Shown: one piece after another, positions 27,053 to 35,417 of the stretch | Position numbering within the stretch: position 1 is the first letter of the stretch | How the letters are laid out: the number at the start of each line of letters is the position of its first letter | Made by a program: the position numbers and the translations under genes | Assembly (NCBI RefSeq): GCF_018333375.1 | Contig: NZ_BORW01000006.1 | Coordinates: 146,532-210,531 of the forward strand | From: Paenibacillus cookii | GTDB lineage: Bacteria > Bacillota > Bacilli > Paenibacillales > Paenibacillaceae | Direction of reading: 5' to 3' | Length of the DNA: 64,000 nt | Notes under the pieces: model-generated | What the model saw: only the letters and a program-made list of their open reading frames with translations | Databases searched by the model: none | Told to the model about the DNA's origin: nothing

Positions 27053-29113
27053 TTAAGCCGGAGAAATGGCTGCGGGCTGTGCCTCGACGGCGCCTCCCGA
27101 AGCCCCCTGCTGCAGCTGATACATTTGATAATATCGGCCGCCAAGCAGCATCAGCTCGTCATGCGTGCCGCGTTCGACGATTTCCCCGCGGTGCAGAACG
27201 AGGATCTGATCGGCGCTGCGGATGGTTGACAGGCGGTGCGCGATGATGAACGTCGTCCGGCCTTTTTTCAGCACCTCCAGCGCGGATTGGATCAGGCTTT
27301 CGGTTTCGGTATCGATGTTGGCCGTCGCTTCGTCCAGAATAAGGATCGCCGGGTCGTAGGCAAGCGCGCGCGCAAAAGAGATCAACTGCCGCTGCCCCGC
27401 GGACAACGTGCTGCCTTTTTCGATCACCGGCTCGTCGAAGCCTTGCGGCAAATGGGCAAGAATCCGTTCGGCGCCCACGTCTCGCAGCGCCTTTTCGATT
27501 TGCTCGCGGGATATTTTCTCGTCGCCGAGGCTGACGTTCGAAGCGATGGTACCCGTGAACAGGTACGGATCCTGGAGCACGATCCCCATATGATGCCGGA
27601 TCCACTGCTTCGGCAACTCCTTGACGTCCTGGCCGTCGATCGTAATCGTCCCTTTTTGCGGGTCGTAAAAACGGAACAGGAGGTTGATGATCGAGCTTTT
27701 GCCGGAGCCGGTATGGCCCACGAGCGCAACCGTCTGGCCTTGCTTCGCTTCGAAGCTGATGTTTTTCAGCACGTAGTTTTCTTTTTTATAGGCAAACGAT
27801 ACGTTTTTGAACTCCACGTCGCCTTTGTAACGCGGCATCGTGCCGTCCGTTACGTCCTCGCCCGGCTCATCCATCAGCGTGAAGACCCGTCCGGCGGATA
27901 CCATGGAGGAATCCAACGCCGCGAGCTGGTTCACCATGCCGGTAATCGGCTGGAACAAGCGGCCGAGCACGTCGACGAAGGCGTAGAGGACGCCCAGCGA
28001 TACGGCCGTTCCGCCCGACAGCGAACCGAATCCGAAGTAGGCGAGGATGACCGCAAACGAAAAGCTGCGGAGCACGTTCACCAGGTTATGCGACGTAAAA
28101 GCGTTCAGGTTCAGCATTTTGTTCTGGTGTTTCATGTAATCGTCGTTTAACGCTTCGAATTCCTCGCGGGTTTGCTTGTGTCTGCGGAAGACGCGGATAA
28201 TGGACATCCCTTGGATCGATTCGTTGATGATGGCGTTGATTTCGCTCAGGCGAGACCGGATGATCGTATTGTATTTGGTCGCAAGCTTCCGGTACAGCAC
28301 GATCCAAGCGATCAGGAGCGGAATGATGAACAGGCAGACGAGACCAAGCCGCACGTCCAGCAGGAAAAGCGCGATGTAAACGCCCGTAATATAAATGACG
28401 CCGGAGCTGAAATTGGCGAGCACGGCCACGAACAGGTCCTTTACCGCTTCGGTATCGTTCGTGATCCGGGAGACGACTTTGCCGGCAGGCAGCGTGTCGA
28501 AAAAATAGACCGGCAAACGCTGCATATGGGCATATACGTCGTTCCTGAGCTTTTGAATGACCTTGTTGGCGGATGCTTGCAGCCAGTAAGTTTTGCCGAA
28601 TTCCGTAAAGATGCTGATGACCAAAAAGACGCAGTACAAGCCCACCAGCTTCAATATTCCGGGGATTTCAGGCTTGTAAAAGGAATACAGCTCGGCGGCC
28701 GACAGCTTTTCCGCCGGATATTGCGCCACCTTGTCGCCGTATTTGATGGTCATCAGGCCGTCCGCAAAGGTTCGTTCGCCTTCCGGGGAAGCCACGGGCT
28801 GGTTGATGAAATAAAAGCTGCGTCCGGACTGCAGCAGGCGCACCTCGGCGCCCTTCGTTTCGCCCGGCTCGAAGCGGTCGCCCCGCTTGTAATAATGCCC
28901 TTTATATTCGGCCGCTTGCTCGGCCGACGCCGTTTCGTAATAGGGACGTTCGATGCCCAGCATATGATCGTCGATCATGCTTTTGGCGATGAAAGGTCCG
29001 GCCAGTTCCGCCCCGACGCCGATGGCAAGGGCGATAAATGCGGCGATGAAAATGCCTTTGGCGGTCAGCGCGTATTGGAACAAACGCCTTCCGGTCCCGG
29101 GATTAGGAGTCAT
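27053..29113 (-). CDS. Heterodimeric ABC exporter subunit, BmrD/YheH-like
   Basis: Half-transporter of 686 residues with six transmembrane helices followed by a nucleotide-binding domain. The first extracellular loop is enlarged by about 100 residues (from MLGIERPYYETAS to PAEKLSAAEL), as in YheH/BmrD. Walker A is GHTGSGKSS, the signature is LSAGQ rather than LSGGQ, and Walker B is ILILDEATANID with its catalytic Glu. The partner encoded just upstream has the complementary defect, so the two make one canonical and one degenerate ATP site. The genes overlap by 11 bases. Multidrug efflux is the expected role, by analogy with BmrCD. Confidence 0.9.
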   Translation of the reverse strand: MTPNPGTGRRLFQYALTAKGIFIAAFIALAIGVGAELAGPFIAKSMIDDHMLGIERPYYETASAEQAAEYKGHYYKRGDRFEPGETKGAEVRLLQSGRSFYFINQPVASPEGERTFADGLMTIKYGDKVAQYPAEKLSAAELYSFYKPEIPGILKLVGLYCVFLVISIFTEFGKTYWLQASANKVIQKLRNDVYAHMQRLPVYFFDTLPAGKVVSRITNDTEAVKDLFVAVLANFSSGVIYITGVYIALFLLDVRLGLVCLFIIPLLIAWIVLYRKLATKYNTIIRSRLSEINAIINESIQGMSIIRVFRRHKQTREEFEALNDDYMKHQNKMLNLNAFTSHNLVNVLRSFSFAVILAYFGFGSLSGGTAVSLGVLYAFVDVLGRLFQPITGMVNQLAALDSSMVSAGRVFTLMDEPGEDVTDGTMPRYKGDVEFKNVSFAYKKENYVLKNISFEAKQGQTVALVGHTGSGKSSIINLLFRFYDPQKGTITIDGQDVKELPKQWIRHHMGIVLQDPYLFTGTIASNVSLGDEKISREQIEKALRDVGAERILAHLPQGFDEPVIEKGSTLSAGQRQLISFARALAYDPAILILDEATANIDTETESLIQSALEVLKKGRTTFIIAHRLSTIRSADQILVLHRGEIVERGTHDELMLLGGRYYQMYQLQQGASGGAVEAQPAAISPA

Positions 29114-30881
29114 ATGATGCTTCCTCCTCGTTCGTCAGATTGTTTTCGACCTGCTGCCGTTCGAACTGCTCGCGGTACCACCCGCCGCGTTCCAGCAGCT
29201 CGGCATGGGTTCCTTCTTCGATGATGCGTCCTTCGTCCAGCACGATGATCCAATCCGCGTGTTCGATCGCGGAAAGGCGGTGGGTCGAAATCAGCGTGGT
29301 TTTTCCGGCGCGATGTTCGCGGATGTTATCCACGATGCGCGCTTCCGTGCGGGCGTCGACGGCGGAGAGGGCGTCGTCCAGGATCAGGATTTCCGGGTCG
29401 GAGATAAAAGCCCGGGCCAAAGATACGCGCTGTTTTTGTCCTCCCGAAAGCGAAACGCCTTTTTCGCCGACTAGGGTGTCGAGACCGTCGGAGAGCGTGT
29501 GCAGGTCCTTATCGAATGCGGCCGTGGCGATGGCGTTCATGATGGTGCCGTCATCCGCCTGATGTTTGCCGAATTGGATGTTTTCGCGGACCGATTTGGA
29601 GAACAGGATCTGCTCCTGCGGCACGTAGCCGATCCAGCCGTGAAGCTGGTCTTTGGCGATTTGCTCGATCGGCGTATCCGAGATGAGGATTTCGCCGGTT
29701 CCGGTCGGATATTCGTGCAAGAGCTGCTTCAGCAGCGTCGATTTGCCGCTTCCCGTCCGCCCGACGACGCCGAGCGTTTGTCCGCGCCGGATCGAAAGGT
29801 TGATATGCTTCAGATTATCCACCGTCGAGGTGGGATAACGGAACGTCACGTCCTTGAACGCAATGGTGTCCGGCGAATCGACGCGAACCGGCTGAGGGAC
29901 GTCCTGCACGTCGGGAACGACCGACAGCGTTTCGTCGACGCGGTCCAGCGACGCGCTTCCCCGCTGCATGATGTTAATCAATTCGCCGATGGCGAACATC
30001 GGCCAAATCATCATCCCGAGGTACATATTAAACGATACGAGGTCGCCGAGGGTGATCTGGTTTTTGAATACGAGATAAATGCCGAAAGCAAGCCCGATCA
30101 CGTAGCTGAGCCCGACGCACAGCCGGATGGTAGGCTCGAACAAGGCGTCCAGCTTGGCGACGCGCATATTTTTGCGATAGACGTCATCGGCGATCACCTG
30201 GAAACGGCGTTCGTCCGATCTTTCCTGAACGTAAGCACGGATGACGCGCACGCCGGCCACCGACTCCAGCACCTGGTCGTTCATGTCGCCGAAAGCGTCT
30301 TGGGCTTCCGTGTAACGTTCATGAATGACTTTGCCGTATATTTTCATCGCAATCGCAATGAACGGCAGCGGCAGGATGGCGGCGAGCGTCAGCTTCCAGC
30401 TGATCAGGAAGCCCATGGCAAACAGGATCACGGCGAGATACGCCGTCGAGTCGGTCATGACGAGCATGCCGAACCCGGCCGTATTGGCGACGGCGCGCAG
30501 GTCGTTGGTCGCCCGGGCCATCAGGTCGCCGGTACGGTTCCGTTCGAAAAACGGCGGCGTCATGCGCAGCAGCTGGTTCATGTAACGGGAGCGCAGGATG
30601 CGCTCCACCAGATTGGCGCCCCCAAACAGCTTGTGCATCCATATGTACGTGAAGATGTAGATCAGGATCAGGGTCACGATGATCAGCGAGATGTATTTCG
30701 CGAGCGATGCCCAGGTGATGGAGCCGCGCACGATTTCATCGATGGCGCTTCCCAGCAGCCGGGGCGGAAACAGCTCGCCGATGCCGCAAATGATCAGCAT
30801 GAACAGGCCGATTAAGTAGCGTTTTTTTTCTTGGCGGAAAAACCAGCCCAGTTTCTTTAATACAGAGAACAAATCTTTCAC
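29103..30881 (-). CDS. Heterodimeric ABC exporter subunit, BmrC/YheI-like
   Basis: Half-transporter of 592 residues, six transmembrane helices then a nucleotide-binding domain with Walker A GRTGSGKST, signature LSGGQKQR and Walker B ILILDDALSAVD, in which the catalytic Glu is Asp. This substitution marks the degenerate-site subunit of BmrCD-type exporters. It is the first gene of the pair and starts with GTG at 30881 after AGGAAGGG. A 380-base leader with a strong attenuator-like hairpin precedes it, recalling the bmrB leader that controls bmrCD in Bacillus subtilis. Substrates are expected to be antibiotics or dyes. Confidence 0.9.
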   Translation of the reverse strand: MKDLFSVLKKLGWFFRQEKKRYLIGLFMLIICGIGELFPPRLLGSAIDEIVRGSITWASLAKYISLIIVTLILIYIFTYIWMHKLFGGANLVERILRSRYMNQLLRMTPPFFERNRTGDLMARATNDLRAVANTAGFGMLVMTDSTAYLAVILFAMGFLISWKLTLAAILPLPFIAIAMKIYGKVIHERYTEAQDAFGDMNDQVLESVAGVRVIRAYVQERSDERRFQVIADDVYRKNMRVAKLDALFEPTIRLCVGLSYVIGLAFGIYLVFKNQITLGDLVSFNMYLGMMIWPMFAIGELINIMQRGSASLDRVDETLSVVPDVQDVPQPVRVDSPDTIAFKDVTFRYPTSTVDNLKHINLSIRRGQTLGVVGRTGSGKSTLLKQLLHEYPTGTGEILISDTPIEQIAKDQLHGWIGYVPQEQILFSKSVRENIQFGKHQADDGTIMNAIATAAFDKDLHTLSDGLDTLVGEKGVSLSGGQKQRVSLARAFISDPEILILDDALSAVDARTEARIVDNIREHRAGKTTLISTHRLSAIEHADWIIVLDEGRIIEEGTHAELLERGGWYREQFERQQVENNLTNEEEASYDS

Positions 30882-30938
30882 TTCCCTTCCTACGTTTCTC
30901 TTTGTGCCGGTAAGTCAACTGCCGGAGAACAAGGACAT

Positions 30939-30980
30939 TAAAAAAAGGCATACTGCCCGTAAACGGACGATATGCCTTTG
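30939..30980 (-). terminator. Attenuator-type terminator in the BmrC-like leader
   Basis: On the minus strand AAAGGCATA...GTCCGT pairs with ACGGGC...TATGCCTTT, followed by a run of seven T. It lies 58 bases before the exporter start and well inside the transcript, so it should cut off transcription unless an alternative fold forms. Confidence 0.85.
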
Positions 30981-31079
30981 CGATCCAAACATCTATCATG
31001 CGTACGGTTGACGGTAGACGCAAGCCGAGCATGAGGAATGGCTGATATTCGTTGGCTCCTTGAAACCTGTTTCCAAATT

Positions 31080-31160
31080 TCAACAATCAGTTCCACCAGC
31101 TGGGCTGCGACGGTATTCAATTGTCGGTTGATTCCGTTGATGATCGATGAAATTGAACAC
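31080..31160 (-). CDS. Candidate leader peptide of the BmrCD-like operon
   Basis: A 26-codon ORF starts with GTG after AAAGGGTGG, about 8 bases upstream, and ends with TGA 100 bases before the attenuator. The product begins MFNFIDHQRNQPTIEYRR. Another open frame on the same RNA, without a good start, runs through the terminator to 30938 (QLVELIVEIWKQ...). Which frame is translated is not clear. A translated leader would couple ribosome stalling by antibiotics to readthrough, as shown for bmrB. This is inferred from position only. Confidence 0.4.
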   Translation of the reverse strand: MFNFIDHQRNQPTIEYRRSPAGGTDC

Positions 31161-31270
31161 GTTCGCCCACCCTTTCTTCGGTCAGGATTTGACGGCGCCT
31201 GGGGCGGGAAGCCCGGGTACCCGTCATACCTTCTGGTAATAAATTGAATTTCAGACCTCGTATGCTGAGA

Positions 31271-31300
31271 ATTTTATCACCCTCCTCGAACGTCTGTCAA
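31271..31300 (-). promoter_or_regulatory. Promoter of the BmrCD-like operon leader
   Basis: Minus-strand TTGACA (31300-31295), 18-base spacer and TAAAAT (31276-31271). The predicted 5' leader is about 380 bases long. Confidence 0.65.
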
Positions 31301-31347
31301 TTTATATTTTCCTAAGTCGCCATATTCAAGTTATGATATATTGGAGA

Positions 31348-31366
31348 TAGGCAATGACGTTGCCTA
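31348..31366. promoter_or_regulatory. Inverted repeat in the 5' region of the HesB-like gene
   Basis: TAGGCAA-N5-TTGCCTA is a perfect 7-bp palindrome between a TATGAT box (31332-31337) and the ATG at 31394. It could be an operator or a 5' UTR hairpin. Confidence 0.35.
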
Positions 31367-31393
31367 GCCACAACAACGAAGGGAATGAAGCAG

Positions 31394-31714
31394 ATGGAAC
31401 TTCGAATCAGCAACGACGCGGCAAAATGGTACATCAAGGAACTGGAGCTGCAGCCCGGCAGCGCGCTTCGCTTCTTTCCCCGCTATAGCTCTGGAGGGGG
31501 CCTTCATCCCGGCTTTTCGCTGGGCATCTCGGTCGAAGGGCCCGAGCGTCCGCTGCTCAAGCAAGAGGTCGAAGGGATCACCTTTTTTATAGAAGAGCAG
31601 GACGGTTGGTATTTGGAAGGTTATGATCTGGTCGTTCGGTACTTGGAATCCCTGGATGACATTGATTATGTTTACGAAGCGAATCAAGATCGTACGCCTT
31701 CAAGCGCCGGGTAA
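31394..31714 (+). CDS. HesB/YneR-family protein
   Basis: A 106-residue protein of the HesB-like (IscA fold) family, YneR branch. The motifs ELRISNDAAKWYIKEL and LRFFPRYSSGGGLHPGFSLGI are typical. The three cysteines that classical A-type Fe-S carriers use are absent, so it is not a conventional cluster scaffold and its biochemical role is unknown. The ATG at 31394 is 10 bases after GAAGGG; the earlier ATG at 31385 abuts that site. A Nudix gene follows 35 bases downstream on the same strand, probably in one transcript. Confidence 0.82.
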   Translation: MELRISNDAAKWYIKELELQPGSALRFFPRYSSGGGLHPGFSLGISVEGPERPLLKQEVEGITFFIEEQDGWYLEGYDLVVRYLESLDDIDYVYEANQDRTPSSAG

Positions 31715-31749
31715 TCAGCAAATTGGGATTTGCGGAAGGAGGGAGAAGC

Positions 31750-32190
31750 TTGTCTCATTTGGACCGTGATTTCCGCCAATACATTAAAAAAACGTCCAAA
31801 ATTACCGTGCAGGTAGCGATCCTCGTCAGAAACAAAGCCGGGGAGATGCTGTTGCAGCAGCGGGCGGGGGCTGAGGAATGGGGGCTTCCCCTCGGGTCCA
31901 TGACACCTGGAGAATCGCTGGAGGATGCAGCCCGCCGGGAGCTGTGGGAGGAGACGTCCCTGACGGCCAAAGAGGTCAGGCTGGCGCAAATGTTTTCCGG
32001 CCCGGAATTCAAAAAGGTCGCCAAAAACGGGGATGAGGAATTTTTGGTCATTGCGCTGTACGAAGCCGACGGGCTTCAAAGCGAGCTTGATTTCAAGGCC
32101 GAGGTGAACAAGGCGCTCCGTTTTTTCGGAGAGCCGCTGCCGGCCCTCGATGCGCTTACCTTAACTCTCCTCGAGCACTGCCGCGGATAA
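31750..32190 (+). CDS. Nudix hydrolase
   Basis: A 146-residue single-domain Nudix protein that would hydrolyse a nucleoside diphosphate linked to another group. The box GSMTPGESLEDAARRELWEE is complete up to the metal-binding EE, but the following Gly is Ser (TSL). The catalytic glutamates are intact, so it is likely active. The TTG at 31750 is preferred because AAGGAGGGAG ends 6 bases before it; the upstream ATG at 31723 precedes that site. The substrate cannot be predicted. Confidence 0.88.
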   Translation: MSHLDRDFRQYIKKTSKITVQVAILVRNKAGEMLLQQRAGAEEWGLPLGSMTPGESLEDAARRELWEETSLTAKEVRLAQMFSGPEFKKVAKNGDEEFLVIALYEADGLQSELDFKAEVNKALRFFGEPLPALDALTLTLLEHCRG

Positions 32191-32206
32191 CGAATGCCGC
32201 GCATGA

Positions 32207-32240
32207 AAAAACTCCTTTCCGGCCGGAAAGGAGTTTCTTG
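32207..32240. terminator. Bidirectional terminator between Nudix gene and convergent hypothetical
   Basis: AAACTCCTTTCCGG and CCGGAAAGGAGTTT form a perfect palindromic stem with A and T flanks. Confidence 0.88.
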
Positions 32241-32268
32241 CTGACCGCGCCCGAAAGGGCGCCGGGGA

Positions 32269-32784
32269 TCAAATATGGTGCGAAAACGGATCGGATTCCA
32301 CCGCGAACTGGAAATCGTCGATGTCATATACCGTGACCGGTACCGCGGCGTCGATGATGCGGTGAATCAGCTCGGGCTGATCCGTCAGCAGCGGCACCTG
32401 CTCCCGCTGGGAAACGAGCAGCAGCTCCGTTTCGACCGGATCGAAAAATTCCCCGTACGGAGCGGTATCCATGGCGTTGACCACGGTGATCCGCGCCGTT
32501 TCGCCGATCAGGATGGAAGAGCTTTTGGCCCAAGGCGCGTTGAGCCCTTTTTGGATCTTTTTCTTGTTTAACGGCTCTTCGAGATAATCGACGAGTTCCC
32601 TGATTTTTTCTTTCACGTGTTTGTCGTCGTCGCTGTTGCTCATGAGCGGCTCGTCGCTGGAAATGAATTCGTACAGCTCGAGCAAACTGGTATACGGTAC
32701 CATATATTCAACCGGCACGGGAGTCAGCAGCAGTTCTCCGTAAATCGCCAGCATGACAGCTTCCGTAACGAATTGTCTTGACAT
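32269..32784 (-). CDS. Conserved hypothetical protein of Paenibacillaceae type
   Basis: A 171-residue acidic, soluble protein with no recognised domain. The opening MSRQFVTEAVMLAIYGELL and the acidic tail VYDIDDFQFAVESDPF suggest a compact helical then alpha/beta fold. I recall similar proteins in Paenibacillus labelled ADP-heptose synthase, but nothing in the sequence supports that name. AGGAGGACCCAA precedes the ATG. Its promoter and a nearby 19-base palindrome (32845-32863) indicate regulated, single-gene expression. Function unknown. Confidence 0.75.
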   Translation of the reverse strand: MSRQFVTEAVMLAIYGELLLTPVPVEYMVPYTSLLELYEFISSDEPLMSNSDDDKHVKEKIRELVDYLEEPLNKKKIQKGLNAPWAKSSSILIGETARITVVNAMDTAPYGEFFDPVETELLLVSQREQVPLLTDQPELIHRIIDAAVPVTVYDIDDFQFAVESDPFSHHI

Positions 32785-32844
32785 TTGGGTCCTCCTGAAG
32801 GTCCTGCCGCAGCGGCAAGGGCTATGGTTTCGATAGATTTGGGC

Positions 32845-32863
32845 GCAAGAAAACGTTTCTTGC
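32845..32863. promoter_or_regulatory. Perfect palindrome downstream of the 32784 gene promoter
   Basis: GCAAGAAA-ACG-TTTCTTGC lies at about +5 to +23 of the minus-strand promoter at 32875-32904, an ideal repressor site. The CG centre recalls LacI/CcpA-family operators. Confidence 0.5.
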
Positions 32864-32874
32864 AACTTAAGGAT

Positions 32875-32904
32875 ATATAATCATTGTAAAGGGGAAATGT
32901 CAAC
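32875..32904 (-). promoter_or_regulatory. Promoter of the conserved hypothetical gene
   Basis: Minus-strand TTGACA (32904-32899), 18-base spacer and TTATAT (32880-32875). Confidence 0.6.
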
Positions 32905-32991
32905 CGGTGAACGGCCCGCCTCTTCCGGTCAGCCCAGGGAATCCGCGCAAAAACCTATCATACAAGCCTGGAAAGGGGAGTGTACAATCAC

Positions 32992-34740
32992 TTGAATCAT
33001 TGGAAATCTTATTATCGATTCGTCAAACCTTATACGAAATGGATTGTTTTAACGTTGATCATCGGGATGGTCAAATTCGGGATCCCGCTTACGCTGCCGA
33101 TGATTTTGAAATACGTCGTGGACGATTTGCTTCTCAATCCCCAAAAGACGCTGGAGGAGCAGGTCACGCAGCTGTTTCTGATTTTGGGCGGCGCTCTGGT
33201 ATTGTTTATCGTCGTGCGCGGACCCGTCGAATATTTGCGGCAGTATTTTGCCCAGTTCATCACAAGCAGGGTATTGTTCGACATGCGGAACAAGCTGTAT
33301 GCCCATCTTCAGCGGCTTTCCTTGCGCTATTACCAAAACACGAAGGTCGGCGAAGCGATATCCAGGTTCATTAACGACGTCGAACAAACGAAAAACATCG
33401 TGGAAGTCGGCATGATGAATATTTGGCTGGACATGTTCACGCTGCTGTTCGTGCTTGGGGCGATGTTCTATCTGAATCCGGTGCTTACGCTGGTGGCGAT
33501 TGCGATCTTGCCGCTGTACGGCATCGCGGTCAACATTTTATACAAGCGGCTCAAAAAGCTGACCAAAGACCGCTCGCAGGCACTGGCCGGCATACAGGCC
33601 TATTTGCATGAACGGATCCAGGGAATCTCCGTAATCCGCAGCTTTACGCTCGAACGCCATGACCATCGGCAGTTTACCGAAATCAACCGGAACTTTTTGA
33701 ATAAAGCGATGGCCCAAACGCGCTGGAATGCGCTGACGTTTGCCGTGATCAATACGTTGACCGACATCGCGCCGCTGCTCGTCATCGGCTACGGAGGCTA
33801 CCGCGTCATCCACCATAGCTTGACCATCGGCACCTTCGTCGCCTTTTTCGGTTATCTGGACAAGCTGTACGCGCCCCTCAAACGGCTGATAAACTCATCC
33901 ACCGTGCTTACCCAAGCTTCCGCTTCGCTGGAGCGGGTGATGGAGCTGATGGACGAGCCGTACGACATCGTCGATGCCGAGGATGCGAAAAAACTGGATG
34001 CCCCGGCGCGTTCGATTACGTTTGACGGGGTCTGGTTCAAATATAACGAGCAGGGCGATTGGGTGCTCAAAGACGTCAACCTGGAGATTCGCCACGGACA
34101 AACCGTCGCCTTCGTCGGCATGAGCGGCGGGGGGAAATCGAGCCTTATTTCGCTGATCCCGCGATTTTACGACATTCAGAAGGGCAGCGTGTCCATCAAC
34201 GGGCAGGACGTACGAAAACTGACGATGGAAAGCGTCCGCGGTTCGGTCGGCATGGTGCTTCAGGACAACTTTTTGTTCAGCGGATCGGTGAAGGACAACA
34301 TTCTTGTCGGCAATCCGGACGCTACGGACGAAGAAGTCAAAGAAGCGGCCATCCGCGCCAACGCCCATGATTTCATCATGGATTTGCCGGACGGCTACGA
34401 TACGGAAGTCGGGGAACGGGGCGTCAAGCTGTCGGGCGGGCAAAAGCAGCGGATCGCCATCGCCCGCGTGTTTTTGAAAGACCCGGACATTCTCGTGCTG
34501 GACGAAGCGACGTCGGCGCTGGATTTGGAGTCGGAGCATTTGATCCAGCAGGCGCTGCAGTCCTTGTCCGCGAACCGGACGACGCTGATCGTTGCCCACC
34601 GCCTGTCGACGATCACGCACGCGGACCAGATCGTGGTCATGGAACACGGCATGATTACCGAACAGGGAACGCATGCCGAGCTGATGGCGATCGGCGGCAG
34701 CTACGCCCGACTGTTTAACGTGCAGCATCTCGAGGTATGA
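32992..34740 (+). CDS. Homodimeric ABC exporter (Sav1866/MsbA type)
   Basis: Half-transporter of about 582 residues. Six transmembrane helices fill residues 1-310, followed by a nucleotide-binding domain with Walker A GMSGGGKSS, signature LSGGQKQR, Walker B ILVLDEATSALD with the catalytic Glu, and H-loop IVAHRLST. Both ATP-site halves are canonical, so it should work as a homodimer exporting lipids or drugs. The TTG at 32992 follows GAAAGGGGAG by 11 bases; the GTG at 32980 overlaps that site. It is monocistronic with a strong terminator and is not near a partner gene. Confidence 0.92.
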   Translation: MNHWKSYYRFVKPYTKWIVLTLIIGMVKFGIPLTLPMILKYVVDDLLLNPQKTLEEQVTQLFLILGGALVLFIVVRGPVEYLRQYFAQFITSRVLFDMRNKLYAHLQRLSLRYYQNTKVGEAISRFINDVEQTKNIVEVGMMNIWLDMFTLLFVLGAMFYLNPVLTLVAIAILPLYGIAVNILYKRLKKLTKDRSQALAGIQAYLHERIQGISVIRSFTLERHDHRQFTEINRNFLNKAMAQTRWNALTFAVINTLTDIAPLLVIGYGGYRVIHHSLTIGTFVAFFGYLDKLYAPLKRLINSSTVLTQASASLERVMELMDEPYDIVDAEDAKKLDAPARSITFDGVWFKYNEQGDWVLKDVNLEIRHGQTVAFVGMSGGGKSSLISLIPRFYDIQKGSVSINGQDVRKLTMESVRGSVGMVLQDNFLFSGSVKDNILVGNPDATDEEVKEAAIRANAHDFIMDLPDGYDTEVGERGVKLSGGQKQRIAIARVFLKDPDILVLDEATSALDLESEHLIQQALQSLSANRTTLIVAHRLSTITHADQIVVMEHGMITEQGTHAELMAIGGSYARLFNVQHLEV

Positions 34741-34745
34741 ACGCA

Positions 34746-34784
34746 AAAGAGCCTTGGCTGAAGAAAGCCAAGGCTCTTTTTTTA
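34746..34784 (+). terminator. Terminator of the ABC exporter gene
   Basis: AAGAGCCTTGGCT and AGCCAAGGCTCTT flank a GAAGAA-type loop, with seven T after. Confidence 0.93.
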
Positions 34785-34798
34785 ACGAAAATGGATGA

Positions 34799-35242
34799 TC
34801 ATGTTTTTCCGATCAGAAGCGATAATATCCCGGCCGCGATGAGCGGGCCGACCGGCACGCCGCGCAGCAGCGCCACGCCAAGCACGGTCCCGATCAGAAG
34901 CCCGGCGACGACCGTCGGATTCATCGACATCAGGGTCGCTCCCCGGCCTCCGAGATAGGCAACCAACATGCCGACGGCGATCGCAAGCAGCGATTTCCAG
35001 TTCAAAAACGATTCCCCAATCGTTTGCAGGCTCATTTTTCCGCTCGCGAGAGGCGTCATGACGCCAATGGTCAAGATGATGATGCCGACCGTCAGCCCAT
35101 ATTTCTCAAGCCAAGGAAACAGCTGATGCAAATGGAGCACCCGGATCAGCAGCAGCACGATCATCGCTATGGTGATCGGCGTATTGCTGCTGATGATGCC
35201 CAGAGCCGCCATAAGCAGCAAAATCAATGACGTGAAGTCCAT
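34799..35242 (-). CDS. DUF441 (UPF0756, YtwI) membrane protein
   Basis: A 147-residue polytopic membrane protein of the UPF0756/DUF441 family (YtwI in Bacillus subtilis). It has four hydrophobic helices, with family motifs in [25 protein letters not shown] ([14 protein letters not shown]) and GKTMSL-like ([18 protein letters not shown]) positions and the Gly-rich [20 protein letters not shown]. Function is unknown in the family. The ATG at 35242 follows GGGGGAT. It is transcribed on the minus strand, convergent with the exporter gene. Confidence 0.88.
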   Translation of the reverse strand: MDFTSLILLLMAALGIISSNTPITIAMIVLLLIRVLHLHQLFPWLEKYGLTVGIIILTIGVMTPLASGKMSLQTIGESFLNWKSLLAIAVGMLVAYLGGRGATLMSMNPTVVAGLLIGTVLGVALLRGVPVGPLIAAGILSLLIGKT

Positions 35243-35358
35243 CCGGATCCCCCTTCGCTGTAAACGAATTCGATGATTTCACATAAAACGCCCGAAGCCC
35301 GGCTGACGCCTAAGGCGTACCGGCGCCTTCTATACAGCAGTATTCTTACCGCAGGCGA

Positions 35359-35414
35359 AAAATATCCGTTTTCGGCCGAACGGCCATGGCCGGGCGCCAA
35401 AAACGGATGTTTTA
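35359..35414 (-). terminator. Terminator of ypdA
   Basis: Minus-strand ACATCCGTTTTTGGC pairs with GGCCGAAAACGGAT around an inner GGCCATGGCC palindrome, followed by T residues. Confidence 0.75.
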
Positions 35415-35417
35415 TCG

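Noticed and set aside
29499..30815. 438-codon plus-strand frame opposite the BmrC-like gene
   Set aside because: It is a shadow of a well-conserved ABC exporter, and the composition is rich in Arg, His and Asp with no domain.
32269..32784. Annotation as ADP-heptose synthase
   Set aside because: No nucleotidyltransferase HxGH motif or kinase motif is visible; the name would be an annotation error.
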